From the NCBI GenBank assembly GCA_016169945.1, contig JADLSH010000236.1, positions 1-64,000 of the forward strand: a stretch of 64,000 bases of DNA. Reading direction: 5' to 3'. The notes under the pieces were generated by a model. The model was not told the DNA's origin. It worked only from the letters and a program-made list of their open reading frames with translations, and searched no databases. Every line of letters begins with the position of its first letter. Position 1 is the first letter of the stretch. Shown here one piece after another: positions 22,099-34,400 of the stretch. The position numbers and the translations under genes were made by a program. This DNA comes from Trachythela sp. YZ-2020. Its lineage: Eukaryota; Cnidaria; Anthozoa; Malacalcyonacea; Clavulariidae.

Positions 22099-22907
22099 CT
22101 GTACCGCTGTTGATGATTTGGTGGATTATGTCTCTGTTTGGACTGCTGATAATAATATGAATGCAAAGAATTAATAATTGACTTTGTTAAAGATAAAAGG
22201 ACATTTTCATCTTTGACTGGGGATGGTATTCCAATAAACTGCGTCGAATCTGCTCGGATTTTGGGCCTTACAGTGCAAAATAATATGAAATAGAACCAAC
22301 ATGTGGATCAAATTGTCAAGAAGGCAAGCAAAAGATTTTATATGCTATTAAGGTTATTAAAACGATCTAGTGCTGACATCATACGGCCCATACTAGAATA
22401 TGCTTGTGAGATATGGCATTTTAATATACAAAACTTTTTATGCGACGACATCGAAAGAATTCAAAAGCGTGTATTAAGGATTATCCTACCCCTATCAAGT
22501 TATAGAGAAGCACTAAATGTTACGGGCATTACTACATTAAAAGACCGACGTGATAGATTATGTGACAAATTTTTTCAACAAAACAAGAAGAATGACAAAT
22601 TAGTAGAATTGTTTCCTGAATTAATGTCATCAGACTATGACGTAAGATCAATACGCAAATATAATAATTACTTATGTAAAACTGATCGTTTTAAAAACTC
22701 TTTTCTACCTCAAATCATGCATTTCAAAGGAGAATAGTAGGATCGTTTTTAAAAATATGTAAATGTTTTTAGAATATTAATAGTTATTTTTAATATTTTT
22801 TACCTAATATGTAAACATAGTATAACATAGTTTTATTGTAAGATCTTTGTAATTTAAATTAACCTTCGGGTTACAAAATATGTTCAATAAATCCATAAAT
22901 TAAATTA
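22099..22907 (+). mobile_element. 5'-truncated LINE insertion with RT C-terminal remnant
   Basis: The coding remnant runs from about 22107 to 22737. Motifs are VDDLVDYVSVW, then after a frameshift FVKDKRTFSS, RILGLTVQNNMK, a TAG stop where a Trp codon is usual in the family, HVDQIVKKASKRFYMLLRLL, IIRPILEYACEIWH, DDIERIQKRVLRIILP and SYREALNVTGITTLKDRRDR. These belong to CR1/L2-type LINE reverse transcriptase ends. The 3' tail holds ttcaataaatcc, and a 52-bp duplication flanks the insertion. It is non-functional because of the stop, the frameshift, a short in-frame deletion and the 5' truncation. Confidence 0.85.
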
Positions 22908-22959
22908 TAATATAGAATTCAGATTACCTTGCTTTAAAATGCCCAAAACAGCTCAGCAT
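22908..22959 (+). repeat. Right copy of a 52-bp target-site duplication
   Basis: Matches 22047-22098 with a single a/t difference in the segment cccaaaac(a/t)gctcagcat. It follows directly on the A-rich LINE tail. Confidence 0.8.
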
Positions 22960-23605
22960 TATTATGCTTCTGGTGAAATACCTGTGGTTTTGGAGGGGTG
23001 TTTCCTGGGGGGGGGGTGTCCTATAAAATCCGGATTTACTTATAAATTCAACTTAGAAAATCCAATTTGGCCTTCCGGGGCCTTTCCGACAACCTTATTC
23101 TTGAAATATTTTCCGCATGCTCACCTGAATTACCGGCTATTGGCCCCTGTCCGACCTGTTTTTGCAGAACACCGCCGTAGCTCCCATTTTTTAGGCAAGA
23201 TAGTCTCGTCTGGCTCCATAACCAGCGCTGCCTAACCCCTGAACCCTACCAAATCAATCGAGATCCATCTCTGATGTGACTTACCAAAACCTATTTCAAC
23301 CAGCAGCTGGTAAAGATTGATTACAGGTTTCCCTAGTGCATAAGAGATTTCCTTAGATAATAATCCTTAGACCATATTTGTGAGGCGCTGTCCCACATCA
23401 ATGACCCAAAATTATTAAACTTTAATATTATTTAACTTATTTGCATACTATACGTGTATATCACAAATTATGCCACGAAGATGCACGATCACGAAACGTG
23501 GGCGAAGAAGTTTTTGTTGTGCATTACCTAAACATCATTTGCTGAGATCAGTAAAAAAGAGTTTCCTATTCGAAAGTTTTTCTTTCACGGCAACCACAGT
23601 TTGAT

Positions 23606-23998
23606 ATCAGTCATTTTTTCGCTCGCTATTCTGGTTTTAAGTAAATGGATGCAAGGCCCGTTAGAATTGCATTCACGCCATCATCTATCTATCTTTCTAC
23701 TATTTTCTGTCTTTATGATACGTTCAGTATGGCTTCAAACTTCTCCATCCACTTCTGCTCTTCTCTTACTCTTATTTCTCCATAACTTCCTTTCTTGAAT
23801 TCTGTTAATATCCCAATCCTTTTTCTTCCTCTTGGTCTTTTCCCATCCATATTCCCTTCTATCACTTCCTTAAGCAATTCTTCTTCTCGGACAATATGTC
23901 CAATCCATTTTTTCTTTGATCTTGTAATCCTTTCAAAAAAACACCAAACAATCCAACGTTACTTAAAACCAGAGTAGCGAACGAAAACATGACTGATT
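23606..23998. mobile_element. TIR element carrying a LINE fragment
   Basis: Left end 23606-23644 (ctcgctattctggttttaag) and right end 23959-23998 (cttaaaaccagagtagcgaa) are inverted repeats of about 40 bp. Inside, on the minus strand (23932-23713), is a reverse-transcriptase C-terminus with KKKWIGHIVREEELLKEV, DGKRPRGRKRIGIL and KKGSYGEI, ending at a stop. These motifs are typical of RTE-like LINE ends. Either the LINE piece inserted into the MITE or the MITE captured it. Confidence 0.75.
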
Positions 23999-24648
23999 TT
24001 TCTATGTTACGCAGTTAAGACGGGTTTTAATAGGGAACTAATTCACATAATTTGCATGTAAATATTTTCAAGGGGCATTTTGTCAGTCTGTTATAACATA
24101 GAAAGTGGTTTTCACACATATTTTTACTTTCTTGTGTGGGGGGTGGGGAGGAGTGGGTGCTCGAACCCCTCTTCAACCCATATACTAATCTCCATTGATG
24201 TGGCTCTCTTCTTGGTCTATTATAATAATGGACCACAGAAACAGGTTTTATTTGCTTAACTAACATGTCGTTAAAGTATATTACAGTTATGAATGTGTGG
24301 TTCAAACGATTCTTTGGAAGAGCCATCGTTCGAAACGTCGATGTTCTTGTTATATTTTCAGATAATTTGATTTTGTAATCCCTCAAGTATATACTTATGC
24401 TCTTCTTCGTGATAATTATGATAACAAATAGACAATTTCTTACACACTGTATTTTGTAATGCCATAATGGGTCACAATTTCCATCTTTTTTCACAATATG
24501 CATCTAAAATATCATTCAATCTCATTAGAAAATAAATTCATCACTCCCCACTAATATGGGAGTTTCTGTTGCGTCATAAGGTCAACGTTAACCATGCTTT
24601 CTATAAATACACGAACAATGTGCGGCGCCAGTGTGGGTAGAGATAGCA

Positions 24649-24960
24649 AATACGACGGTTGACTGTTGTGTAAAACTACCTGAAAAATACAATGAGAACT
24701 TCGACGTTTCGAGCGAAGGCCCTTCGTTTGGAAGTTGGTAGAATGGGTCGGGGGAGAAATATGTGCTTTTATAGTGAATACAAAAGATCCATCTGATTGG
24801 TTTATTTTTTATCACGTGATCGCTTTTGTATTCACTATAAAAGCACATGTTTTCCCCCCGACCCATTCTACTAACTTCCAGACGAAGGACCTTCGCTCGA
24901 AACGTCGAAATTCTCATTGTATTTTTCAGGTAGTTTTACACAACAGTCAACCGCAGTATT
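24649..24960. mobile_element. Near-perfect palindromic MITE with the gaacttcgacgtttcgagcg motif
   Basis: Arms 24649-24783 and 24830-24960 are inverted copies over almost their whole length (blocks ggttgactgttgtgtaaaac, aacttcgacgtttcgagcga, tatagtgaatacaaaa). The same core motif is found at 37100-37145 and 55718-55760 in introns of the Calx-beta gene, and in a diverged form near 24310-24360. No coding capacity. Confidence 0.9.
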
Positions 24961-25414
24961 CATTTTGGTACAATTACATATGTAGACAAAGGGTCAACAA
25001 GTTTGGTTTTGAAACATTAGTAAAAATTTACCTAATTATATAAATGTCCAAAAATAACTTTACTAGGTTTTCAGTCCAATTACACTCGTGCATGCATATT
25101 GTATTTAGAATGACAATCTTTCGCTCTAGGGTTTGTTATGCGAAATTTCCCTAACGTTTTATAAAGCTCGGTTAAATCCCTACATAACTAAGTGATTCCT
25201 TTCCCCTAGTTTTTAATGTTTATGTGCATGGCAACCTTAGAGTGGAAAAAAGGGACCCTGGGTGTGTCCATAAGAACCACTGATAAAAGCTAGGAGTTGA
25301 TGGTAATGGGATACGATTATCCTTAGTACGTAACTAAAATATGCAGGATGAAACAAAGGAAATCCAAAGAGACAATGCAATTATAATATTTAACCCATTT
25401 ATTCTGTTTCGTAG

Positions 25415-28400
25415 ATCTAACCATGATTTCCAACCTGATAATATGGAGCTTCATCGTCTCCTTCGCCGTCACTCCTAATCCTGTTTTAACAGCCACGTTT
25501 ACCACGATAAGGATCCCACTTTCCATTGCTCCCATAGTGGGTATTCCTCGAACTGATTTTAAGGATGCAGAAGTTGACAGACCGGAGAATGTAGAACTCT
25601 ATTCCAAAGCTACAATTTATGATGATTTGTCCTTATCAACTATATATGACTTGGACAGAATCCTCAGTTCATCAGTGTCTAGTGTAATCAGCAATGTTTT
25701 CGTGTTGGAAGAACGAGGATTATTAAAAATTGATGAATTATTTGCTTACAACTGTACTAAATGGTGCCTGGATCTACCGATAAGTGAAATCACACGAGTC
25801 ACTGGAAAAACTATGGAGAATTTAAAAGGAAGTCCTGATTCTATCACGGTGTTTGAGATTCATAATGCGATTGTTCAAACATTGGAAGATATTTACTGCT
25901 TTGATATGGATGTAATTGAACAAAGACTCAATATGTCCTCCAAAATCCTTTTGGAAAGCCAGTGGGCATTGTTCGTACCAGAGATTGTTGCCGAAGCAGT
26001 TCAATGTAGGGCTAATATTCTTGGTGTAACTGTGTCTGAATTAGCTGAGCTTCTTCGTACAGATCTCGTTACATTATATGGGTACACACTTGATGATTTA
26101 ACCAATATTTTCTTCCCGAACTTTATATTACTTCAAACTCGCAAGAACTTGTTTGAAACAAGGTCACTTGATACTGCTTACGCCTTCGCAGGATTGAATC
26201 AAGCCCAAGGCGAAGCTAAAACAATGTTGTTTTATGCTGGCCATTCATTTATTGCATTCAATCTGCGTGATCTGGAAATCCTGTATGATTGGCAGAAACC
26301 TCAACTGTTTGCTATAGATAATGTGCCATTGTCAAGTTACTTTGCTGAGTGCTCTGTCATAACATCAAACTCATTGTTTGCTGTATCTACAGTCTTGTTT
26401 GGACAAGGAGCAACAGAGCCGACCTGCAACGTTTCCTATGTTCTATCAAGATCTCTAAACGAAGTTGAAGCTAAGTTTAATGCTCTGACAACAATTGAAG
26501 GCAGAAATTCTCTATACATCTTTATGACTGCGACTGACATCTCAAGTTGGTTTGTTATGGATGGTATTCTTCAGTTGGATATAGACGAAGGTATCTGGGT
26601 AGAAATACCATCAGTCAGTCATGTTGCGTCTGCAGCAAGTCAAACTACAGCATTCATCAATACCTGCTCTCTGCCTCAAGTAATAGCATCATTAAAGAAC
26701 TCCAATGGAACAGGAACACTTGCACCTTTTTTGGAAATCAATAATCCTACGTTCCGAAATCTCTTGCTTACGACGTATGGATATACTTACAATGAATTAG
26801 TCAGTCTAACACAAACACCTTCAGCACAACTTTCTAACTTACCGGTGGTTGATCTTCATGCTATAATACTGGATGCATTAGTTGACAGATATTCAATTTC
26901 TAACTTGCCTCCATTACTTGGTGTACCTGGTGTAATAGACATGCATATACTTTCAACTCTTCCGTCTTTTGAATGGTCAAGGATTGTTCGTGCCGTTATA
27001 CAAGCTTCTTTTGCTCATGCAGCAGATGCTTTGTCTGTGAACTTGGCCGCTGGTAGTCATATCGCAGTGACTAACCAGGCCGACGGTAATCCATCAATTG
27101 GAATCAATCCTTCACCTGTCTATTTCTCCCCAAAAGTAACCACAAGTTCCCTAGCGACGTGTCTCCTTGGACGAAATGAGGGAGATATTTATGCAATGAC
27201 ATTACCAGAGTATCACACACTTTTTAGCGTAAACAGTATACCTATCGTTCAGGGGAAGATAACCATTGAAAGTACGCCTTTGGAAAACCTTCTAGCAAAC
27301 GATAACCTAACTCTCCAGCAAGTCTGGAATAGAACTGTGGCAGAGGTTATTGCACAATACACAGGTTTATCAGTGCAGCAATTGGGATGTCTCTATGGTT
27401 GGAATCAAGACTTCCTTGACTTCATTAATGGAATAACCTGGGGGAATGTCAGCGCATACCGACTTTGTAGTGAGTATGAGAAATCGACACCTCATCAAAT
27501 CTTGGTCCTTCTTTTAACAGCACCACCGGTGAATTGCTGTAAGTTAACACTATTATTTTACAGTATTTACTTTGCAAATTATATATATACTGAGCTGCCG
27601 ACAGTTTTTGCGTCTACTGTTACTGTGTAACAGGAGACGTATATGCTATCAACTGCATCTGTAATTGGGCGGTGTGGCTGGGGATTTTTTCGGCGATTTC
27701 CGAATTACGCTCGTTTACGCTTATGCCCATAAATGGTTCGATCATTCATTTTGACAACACGAGGCATTCATTGGAGATATCCGAACTAAGTTTGTTTACG
27801 TTTTTATGGGCTATCTTTAAAACAGGGAACGGGGAACGGGGAACGGGGAATGGGGAATGGGAACGGGGAATGGGAATGGGAACGGGGAACGGGGTGTTTA
27901 CGATTGTTTGTATTTTTACAGAGCCTATAAAACTATAGATATTTCAAATTTTTTTAACTGCAGCCACACAAGTTATCACTTCATTCTATCGTTTTATGGA
28001 ATGTTGGACAAAATATAATCAATTATAGACTTAATCGTGACAATTTTACCTTCTGAGACAGGCATTTGGACGTATTATAAACGATTCTTACCCCCATTAC
28101 CAAGATTTTTCTTCAGAAAAACTACCAATGCGCATGCGTTATTGCCGTATCACAAGGTATAATGGCGGACGTATAGGCGCGTGTCGTACATAACACGACA
28201 AACACGTTATTTTAGCTGCAGTGATAAACGATTTTAAGTTTTAAAATTATGATTAATAAAATACGTTTTAGCGCTAGGCTATTTTAGTTCTGAATTATAT
28301 TTCAAATTACGACAAAGACCCGAGAGGGGTAAGTCTATTAAATCAACTTGCGTATACAATTTGTACACATCAAATAGTTACTGTCATTGTTTCTGGCGTA

Positions 28401-31400
28401 TCATTTTATAGTTAATGGAAGTTGCTATAGCGTGAACTGCATAGCTTTAAATTTGCAGCACGACGAATTAATATAAAATATCTAAAAAAGTGAGTAAAGT
28501 TCATGTCTTATTGGCATTGTCGTTTGCAATATATCTTGACCGCTTCGCTTTCTCGACAGCATCATGTACAAGCGCTAGCAGCTGCTAGATTTCGTCGCTT
28601 TTGACCTATATATATATACACAATGAGCGTCAGATTTCGGTGATTACAGATCTGCACGCTGCCTAGTATTAAACTACAGTAGAATATTTCTATATATATC
28701 TTTTAACGCGTGTTTACTTTTAATAGCCAGCCACATCATGCATTATTGACATTGTGATTGTTTAGCGAGCGTGAGTAATTTGATACAAGGCTGTAAGCTA
28801 TATTATTATTTAGACGTTGCTCTCCAAAATGTTTAATATTTAACAATTATTCGCCGAAGGCGAAGTGATTATCGGTGAATATTCACCGAGACGAAGTCGA
28901 GGTGAATATTCACCATAATCACTGAGCCTGAGGCGAATAATTGTTTTAGTATAAATTTTGCATATGAAATTAAACAACAGCTTTAAATATCAGTTTAAAA
29001 ATTCAGAAATTAAGTTATGTTCAGCCGGTTTACAATTGCTTTATTTTATAGTGTTGCAGTGTTTCTTGTTCGCACGCACTTTCAAAAGTAGTTTCCTTTT
29101 TCGAGAACAGAACAAAGTTTTTTATCTTACTAAATCTCTGTTTAGAATATAATACACAAGCTAGGACAGGCTGACTGGCTACGTTTGTAGTTGAAAATTT
29201 GGAGAAATGCTGTACTCAACTTACGAACTTTGTTTTATGCGAAAATTTTTCCAAACGACAAGTTGTTTATTTTCAGCCTCAGCAAAACAGAGCATAAAAA
29301 CATACTTTGCAAAGAATAGATCAATGCCTATAGGTATGGAAGATAAAATTGTAGCGGTGAATTGACATTTAAAATATATTGTTGAGATTCTGGTTATTCT
29401 GTCCTGAAAAAAACTGAGAAAAATACGAAAATTCAACCGAAAAACTGATGATATTATAGCTAGTATACAAATCTCACATGAGAGTTTCGAAAACATAATT
29501 ATAAATATATTGATAAAGCACGACAAAAACAAAACATATAAAAGTGAATATGGTTACCATAGAGAGTCTCGGATAGATACAAATATATATATACAAAGTA
29601 AAATGATTTAAAAATATTATTAACAGCCAGGTTTTGCCCGAGGTTTTGCCAGCCTTAAAGTATATTTTTTTGCTAGGAAACTTGAAAAAAAACGGACAAA
29701 GTTTGAAGCGTATCACGGATGTTTCGGAGTTTTTAGATGATATAAATTGTCAAAAAAAGTTTGATACAAAGTATTTAAAGGCATCTTACCTTTTATAGAA
29801 AAACACTAAACTTTTGTTCTTCTTTTGGGAGTTTTTTTCATCGTTTAAAAAGGTTTCAAACAACTTTGCCAGGCCATTCTTTTGGAAAGCATTATTTACT
29901 AGCAGGCTAGTAAATAATGCCTCAGATTTACTAGTGCAATAACCAATCAGAACGCAGGAAAGCTCATTTCGTATGCAAAATTTATACTAATTCGCTTTAT
30001 TTTTATTGCATGCATTTTTTGTCAATGAATTCATAAACTACTTGTGTTTCCTTACATTTTGAAATAGCATTTGGTTAGTTTTGTTATATAAAATAAACAG
30101 CCCCTAAATTTGCCTTGTCAATTGGATTTATACAGCAGACTTGCCATGTGCAAATTAGTTGACCACATGTAATTTATGCTGTCTAAAGTCTAAATTAGTT
30201 CTACAGTTCTGCTTAAATTGGTTTAGATTCAATACCAGTATATCATGTGGCCTGAATTTCAGACACTCACCCATTGAAGCCATTGCAAAAATGGAGGAGT
30301 GAATTCTATATTAAATCAGCCCAAGCCTGTGTATATGATAATGGTTAATCATATGCCAGTCAAACCTATTTGGTGTGTTTATTTGTGTTTATATAGCCTA
30401 CCTTGTCGGGCCTTAGCTAAAGCTGTGTCAAATTTTCAGTCGCAAATGTTTTGATGAGACAACATATAGTTGTGCCTTGCCAGTCAAAATTTTGCTTTGT
30501 GAACAGCAATATATATATATATGTTGTGTGAACAAACACCACATTTTCTGTGATCAGAAAACATTTGTACGTGACATTTTTTCTTGGGCTAACCGATGTC
30601 TGTTTCTCTACAAATACAGTTGCTACATGTAATCAAAAATCTGGGCAAATTTCCCCATTAAAATAGCCATAGAAAAATTGTTGTGTTGGCATGGCTTAAA
30701 ATCAAGATCATGCGTTGCTATATAATGTCCTCAATCACCCCTTTATGGCTTTAGTAAGATAAACTGGACACTGACACTGTTAATGTATATGTTTTTAAAG
30801 CTATGCAGTTCACGCTATAGCAACTTCCATTAACTATAAAATGATACGCCAGAAACAATGACAGTAACTATTTGATGTGTACAAATTGTATACGCAAGTT
30901 GATTTAATAGACTTACCTGTCTCGGGTCTTTGTCGTAATTTGAAATACAATTCAGAACTAAAATAGCCTAGCGCTAAAACGTATTTTATTAATCATAATT
31001 TTAAAACATAAAATCGTTTATCACTGCAGCTAAAATAACGTGTTTGTCGTGTTATGTACGACACGTGCCTTTGACAGTATCTTACCTGATGGAGTGATGG
31101 TATAGATATCAAATATACTGATAAAAAGTAGAAATTAAACCTGATTACAAATATTAAAAGGGGAAATAAAGAATTCAAAAAAAATGTATTTGGCTGTCTA
31201 CCGCAGTTTTGACATATACTTCCGTTCAACCATGTAGTGTTTGCTGACTTTATATAATAGCTAATTATATATTTTCATTTCAACAGTTTTATGAACCGCC
31301 GCAACATCATGCATGCGCAGCAATTACGCATGTACAGACCACGTTTGTCCCCCCGCTAGTCGATATAATATGATCTAGGGACTAGGTTTTTCCCTTTAAA

Positions 31401-34400
31401 GTGAAACTTTGCACTATCCTTGGATCACTAGTTATTTACAGTTTTTAGTAATATCGAATACATTTAGAGATAAAAATTGCCTTTGCCTGTTAATCAGCGG
31501 CGTAAAAAACATATGAACACGATTCAGCAACATGACGCGTTTATTTAGTAACTGTCCTGTATTGCGCCCTTTACTCTTTACGCAAGACATATACTAATTC
31601 AGCTATTCGCTCTTCGAGATAACATATGTCATTATACGGAATTATTGCATTTTTTAACCTAGACCTTAGTCTAGTGTGATCATGATATGTAGTATAGACT
31701 TATAACAGCCCTGCGCACATGTGGTTTTGGCAATATGCCGTGCTCTTCTCATACCATTTCTAGTTTGCTAGCGTTTTGAATAATTTTGTTTTGAGTTAGA
31801 CTGTAAGAAATGTATCCTACTGAAGCAATTTGTAGATGCGGAATATTTTTCATTTGAACCCGAAATACGAACCCGAAACATCTTCAAAATTTCGGGGTTT
31901 CAAGGCATATGATACTATATTGCTCAGTACCATTGGAAAGAGCGTAAAAATCTGTACAACATATCCGAATTTCTAAGGAATCGTTTAACTAGAATTTGCG
32001 CAAATCGTTTCTGAATATAGTCTTAATCAGCGATGTAATTCTATTGTCTGACACGATGTAAATACTAATAATTTTATTGTGAATATCTATTTAAAATTCA
32101 GGTTTTATAGGCTTTAGCTTGCGCTTTATATCGCTAAAACGGGCGAGAAAATCTGTACAACATAGTGTAATTTCTAAGCAATAGCATGAATGGATTTTGC
32201 GCAAATTGTTTATGAATATAGATGTCTATACTAAAGCACGCGCTGTAATTCTATAGTCTGACAGATGCAAACACCCAGAATTGTGCTACTGTACTATGAT
32301 GCTTTATAGCACTAAAACGGGTTGGAAAATCTATAATAGTATGAATGGATTTTGCGCAAATGGTTTCTCAAATAAAAACAGCGGTGATTTACAGTTTCGG
32401 TATAAGACACGATGTAAAACAGGTATGCATTATTGTAGCTTGAATATGTTTGTGTTATGGTTGCTCTATACCGTTGGAACAGTTGGAAGGAGCGTAAAAT
32501 CTGCACAATATAATCAAATTTAGAAGCAAACGTATGACCCTTGAAAAAAGCGAGTTTTAGAGATTGTAAAGTCTAGCTTTCTGAATAATTATCTAGAAGT
32601 CTAAAGCGGCACTTCAATTCTGACAAAATATTGCTGTAAATCATTGGGAAAAGCGTAATAACATAGATCCAGTCACAATGAGCGCTAAATTTGTACACTA
32701 ATTTGTACCGACATAACATTGAATTGGACTTAGCTGATGCGGTTAGCAGCGCTAGCTGTCCAATATTATTATCTTATCCATACCTTATCCAGATATTATG
32801 TAGCCAGGTACATAAACGCAGTTTCATTACGCTTTTCCCAATGATTTACAGCAATATTTTATCAGAATTGAAGTGCCGATAATTATTCAGAAAGCTAGAC
32901 TTTACAATCTCTAAAACTCGCTTTTTTCAAGGGTCATACGTTTGCTTCTAAATTTGATTATATTGTGCAGATTTTACGCTCCTTCCAACTGTTCCAACGG
33001 TATAGAGCAACCATAACACAAACATATTCAAGCTACAATAATGCATACCTGTTTTACATCGTGTCTTATACCGAAACTGTAAATCACCGCTGTTTTTATT
33101 TGAGAAACCATTTGCGCAAAATCCATTCATACTATTATAGATTTTCCAACCCGTTTTAGTGCTATAAAGCATCATAGTACAGTAGCACAACACTATAAAA
33201 CCCGAAATTTTAGGATACAATAGTGGGTGTTTGCATCTATTAGACTATACTCATATTATCTATATTATCTATACTCAGAAACAATTTGCGCAAAATCCAT
33301 TCATACTATTGCTTAAAAATTCGACTAGGTTGTATAGATTTCCACGGCCGTTTTAGCGGTGGAGAGCATCATAGCAACACAAGCCTATAAAACCCGAAAT
33401 TTTAAGATACAATTCTGGGTGTTTGCTCTGTCAGACTGTAGAAATAAAGCGCGTGCTTTAGTATAGACATCTATATTCATAAACAATTTGCGCAAAATCC
33501 ATTCATGCTATTGCATGCTTAGAAATTAGACTATGTTGTACAGATTGTCTCGCCCGTTTTAGCGATATAAAGCGCAAGCTAAAGCCTATAAAACCTGAAT
33601 TTTAAATAGATATTCACAATAAAATTCTTAGTATTTACATCGTGTCAGACAATAGAATTACATCGCTGATTAAGACTATATTCAGAAACGATTTGCGCAA
33701 ATTCTAGTTAAACGATTCCTTAGAAATTCGGATATGTTGTACAGATTTTTACGCTCTTTCCAATGGTACTGAGCAATATAGTATCATGTGCCTTGAAACC
33801 CCGAAATTTTGAAGATGTTTCGGGTTCGTATTTCGGGTTCAAATGAAAAATATTCCGCATCTACAAATTGCTTCAGTAGGATACATTTCTTACAGTCTAA
33901 CTCAAAACAAAATTATTCAAAACGCTAGCAAACTAGAAATGGTATGAGAAGAGCACGGCATATTGCCAAAACCACATGTGCGCAGGGCTGTTATAAGTCT
34001 ATACTACATATCATGATCAATTGATCACACTAGACTAAGGTCTAGGTTAAAAAATGCAATAATTCCGTATAATGACATATGTTATCTCGAAGAGCGAATA
34101 GCTGAATTAGTATATGTCTTGCGTAAAGCTAAGAGTAAAGGGCGCATTACAGGACAGTTCCTAAATAAACGCGTCATGTTGCTGAAACGTGTTCATATGT
34201 TTTTTATGCCGCTGATTAACAGCCAAAGGCAATTTTTATGTCTAAATGTATTCGATATTACTAAAAACTGTAAATAAAGATGGCAAACACACGGGCCTAT
34301 TCACACGCAACGAACTTATTAAACATTTGAACTCTCGTTCTATGAATAGGCAATAAAACTTCCCGTTTTAAAGATTGTTAAACTTATTAACTCAACACGC

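Larger units (their letters stand above)
13053..25414. other. Intergenic region between the divergent genes
   Basis: About 12.4 kb with no strongly supported gene. It holds several inverted-repeat elements, three LINE fragments (20905-21213 minus, 22099-22907 plus, 23713-23932 minus), a possible 5' UTR exon at 19166-19261 and two possible minus-strand exons at 17223-17429 and 17583-17699. The stretches 13580-15180, 15840-17220 and 17700-19160 show nothing else that I can support, apart from the single MITE arm near 16174. Promoters of both genes should lie here, but no core promoter could be defined. Confidence 0.6.

Noticed and set aside
24027..24503. 158-codon minus-strand open frame between two repeat elements
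   Set aside because: Composition is irregular, no motif or signal was recognised, it overlaps a diverged MITE arm near 24310-24360, and there are no convincing splice sites or context.
32281..33220. Identical ~80-90-codon frames on opposite strands
   Set aside because: They arise from the two arms of the palindrome, have no recognisable motif and overlap frames on the other strand.
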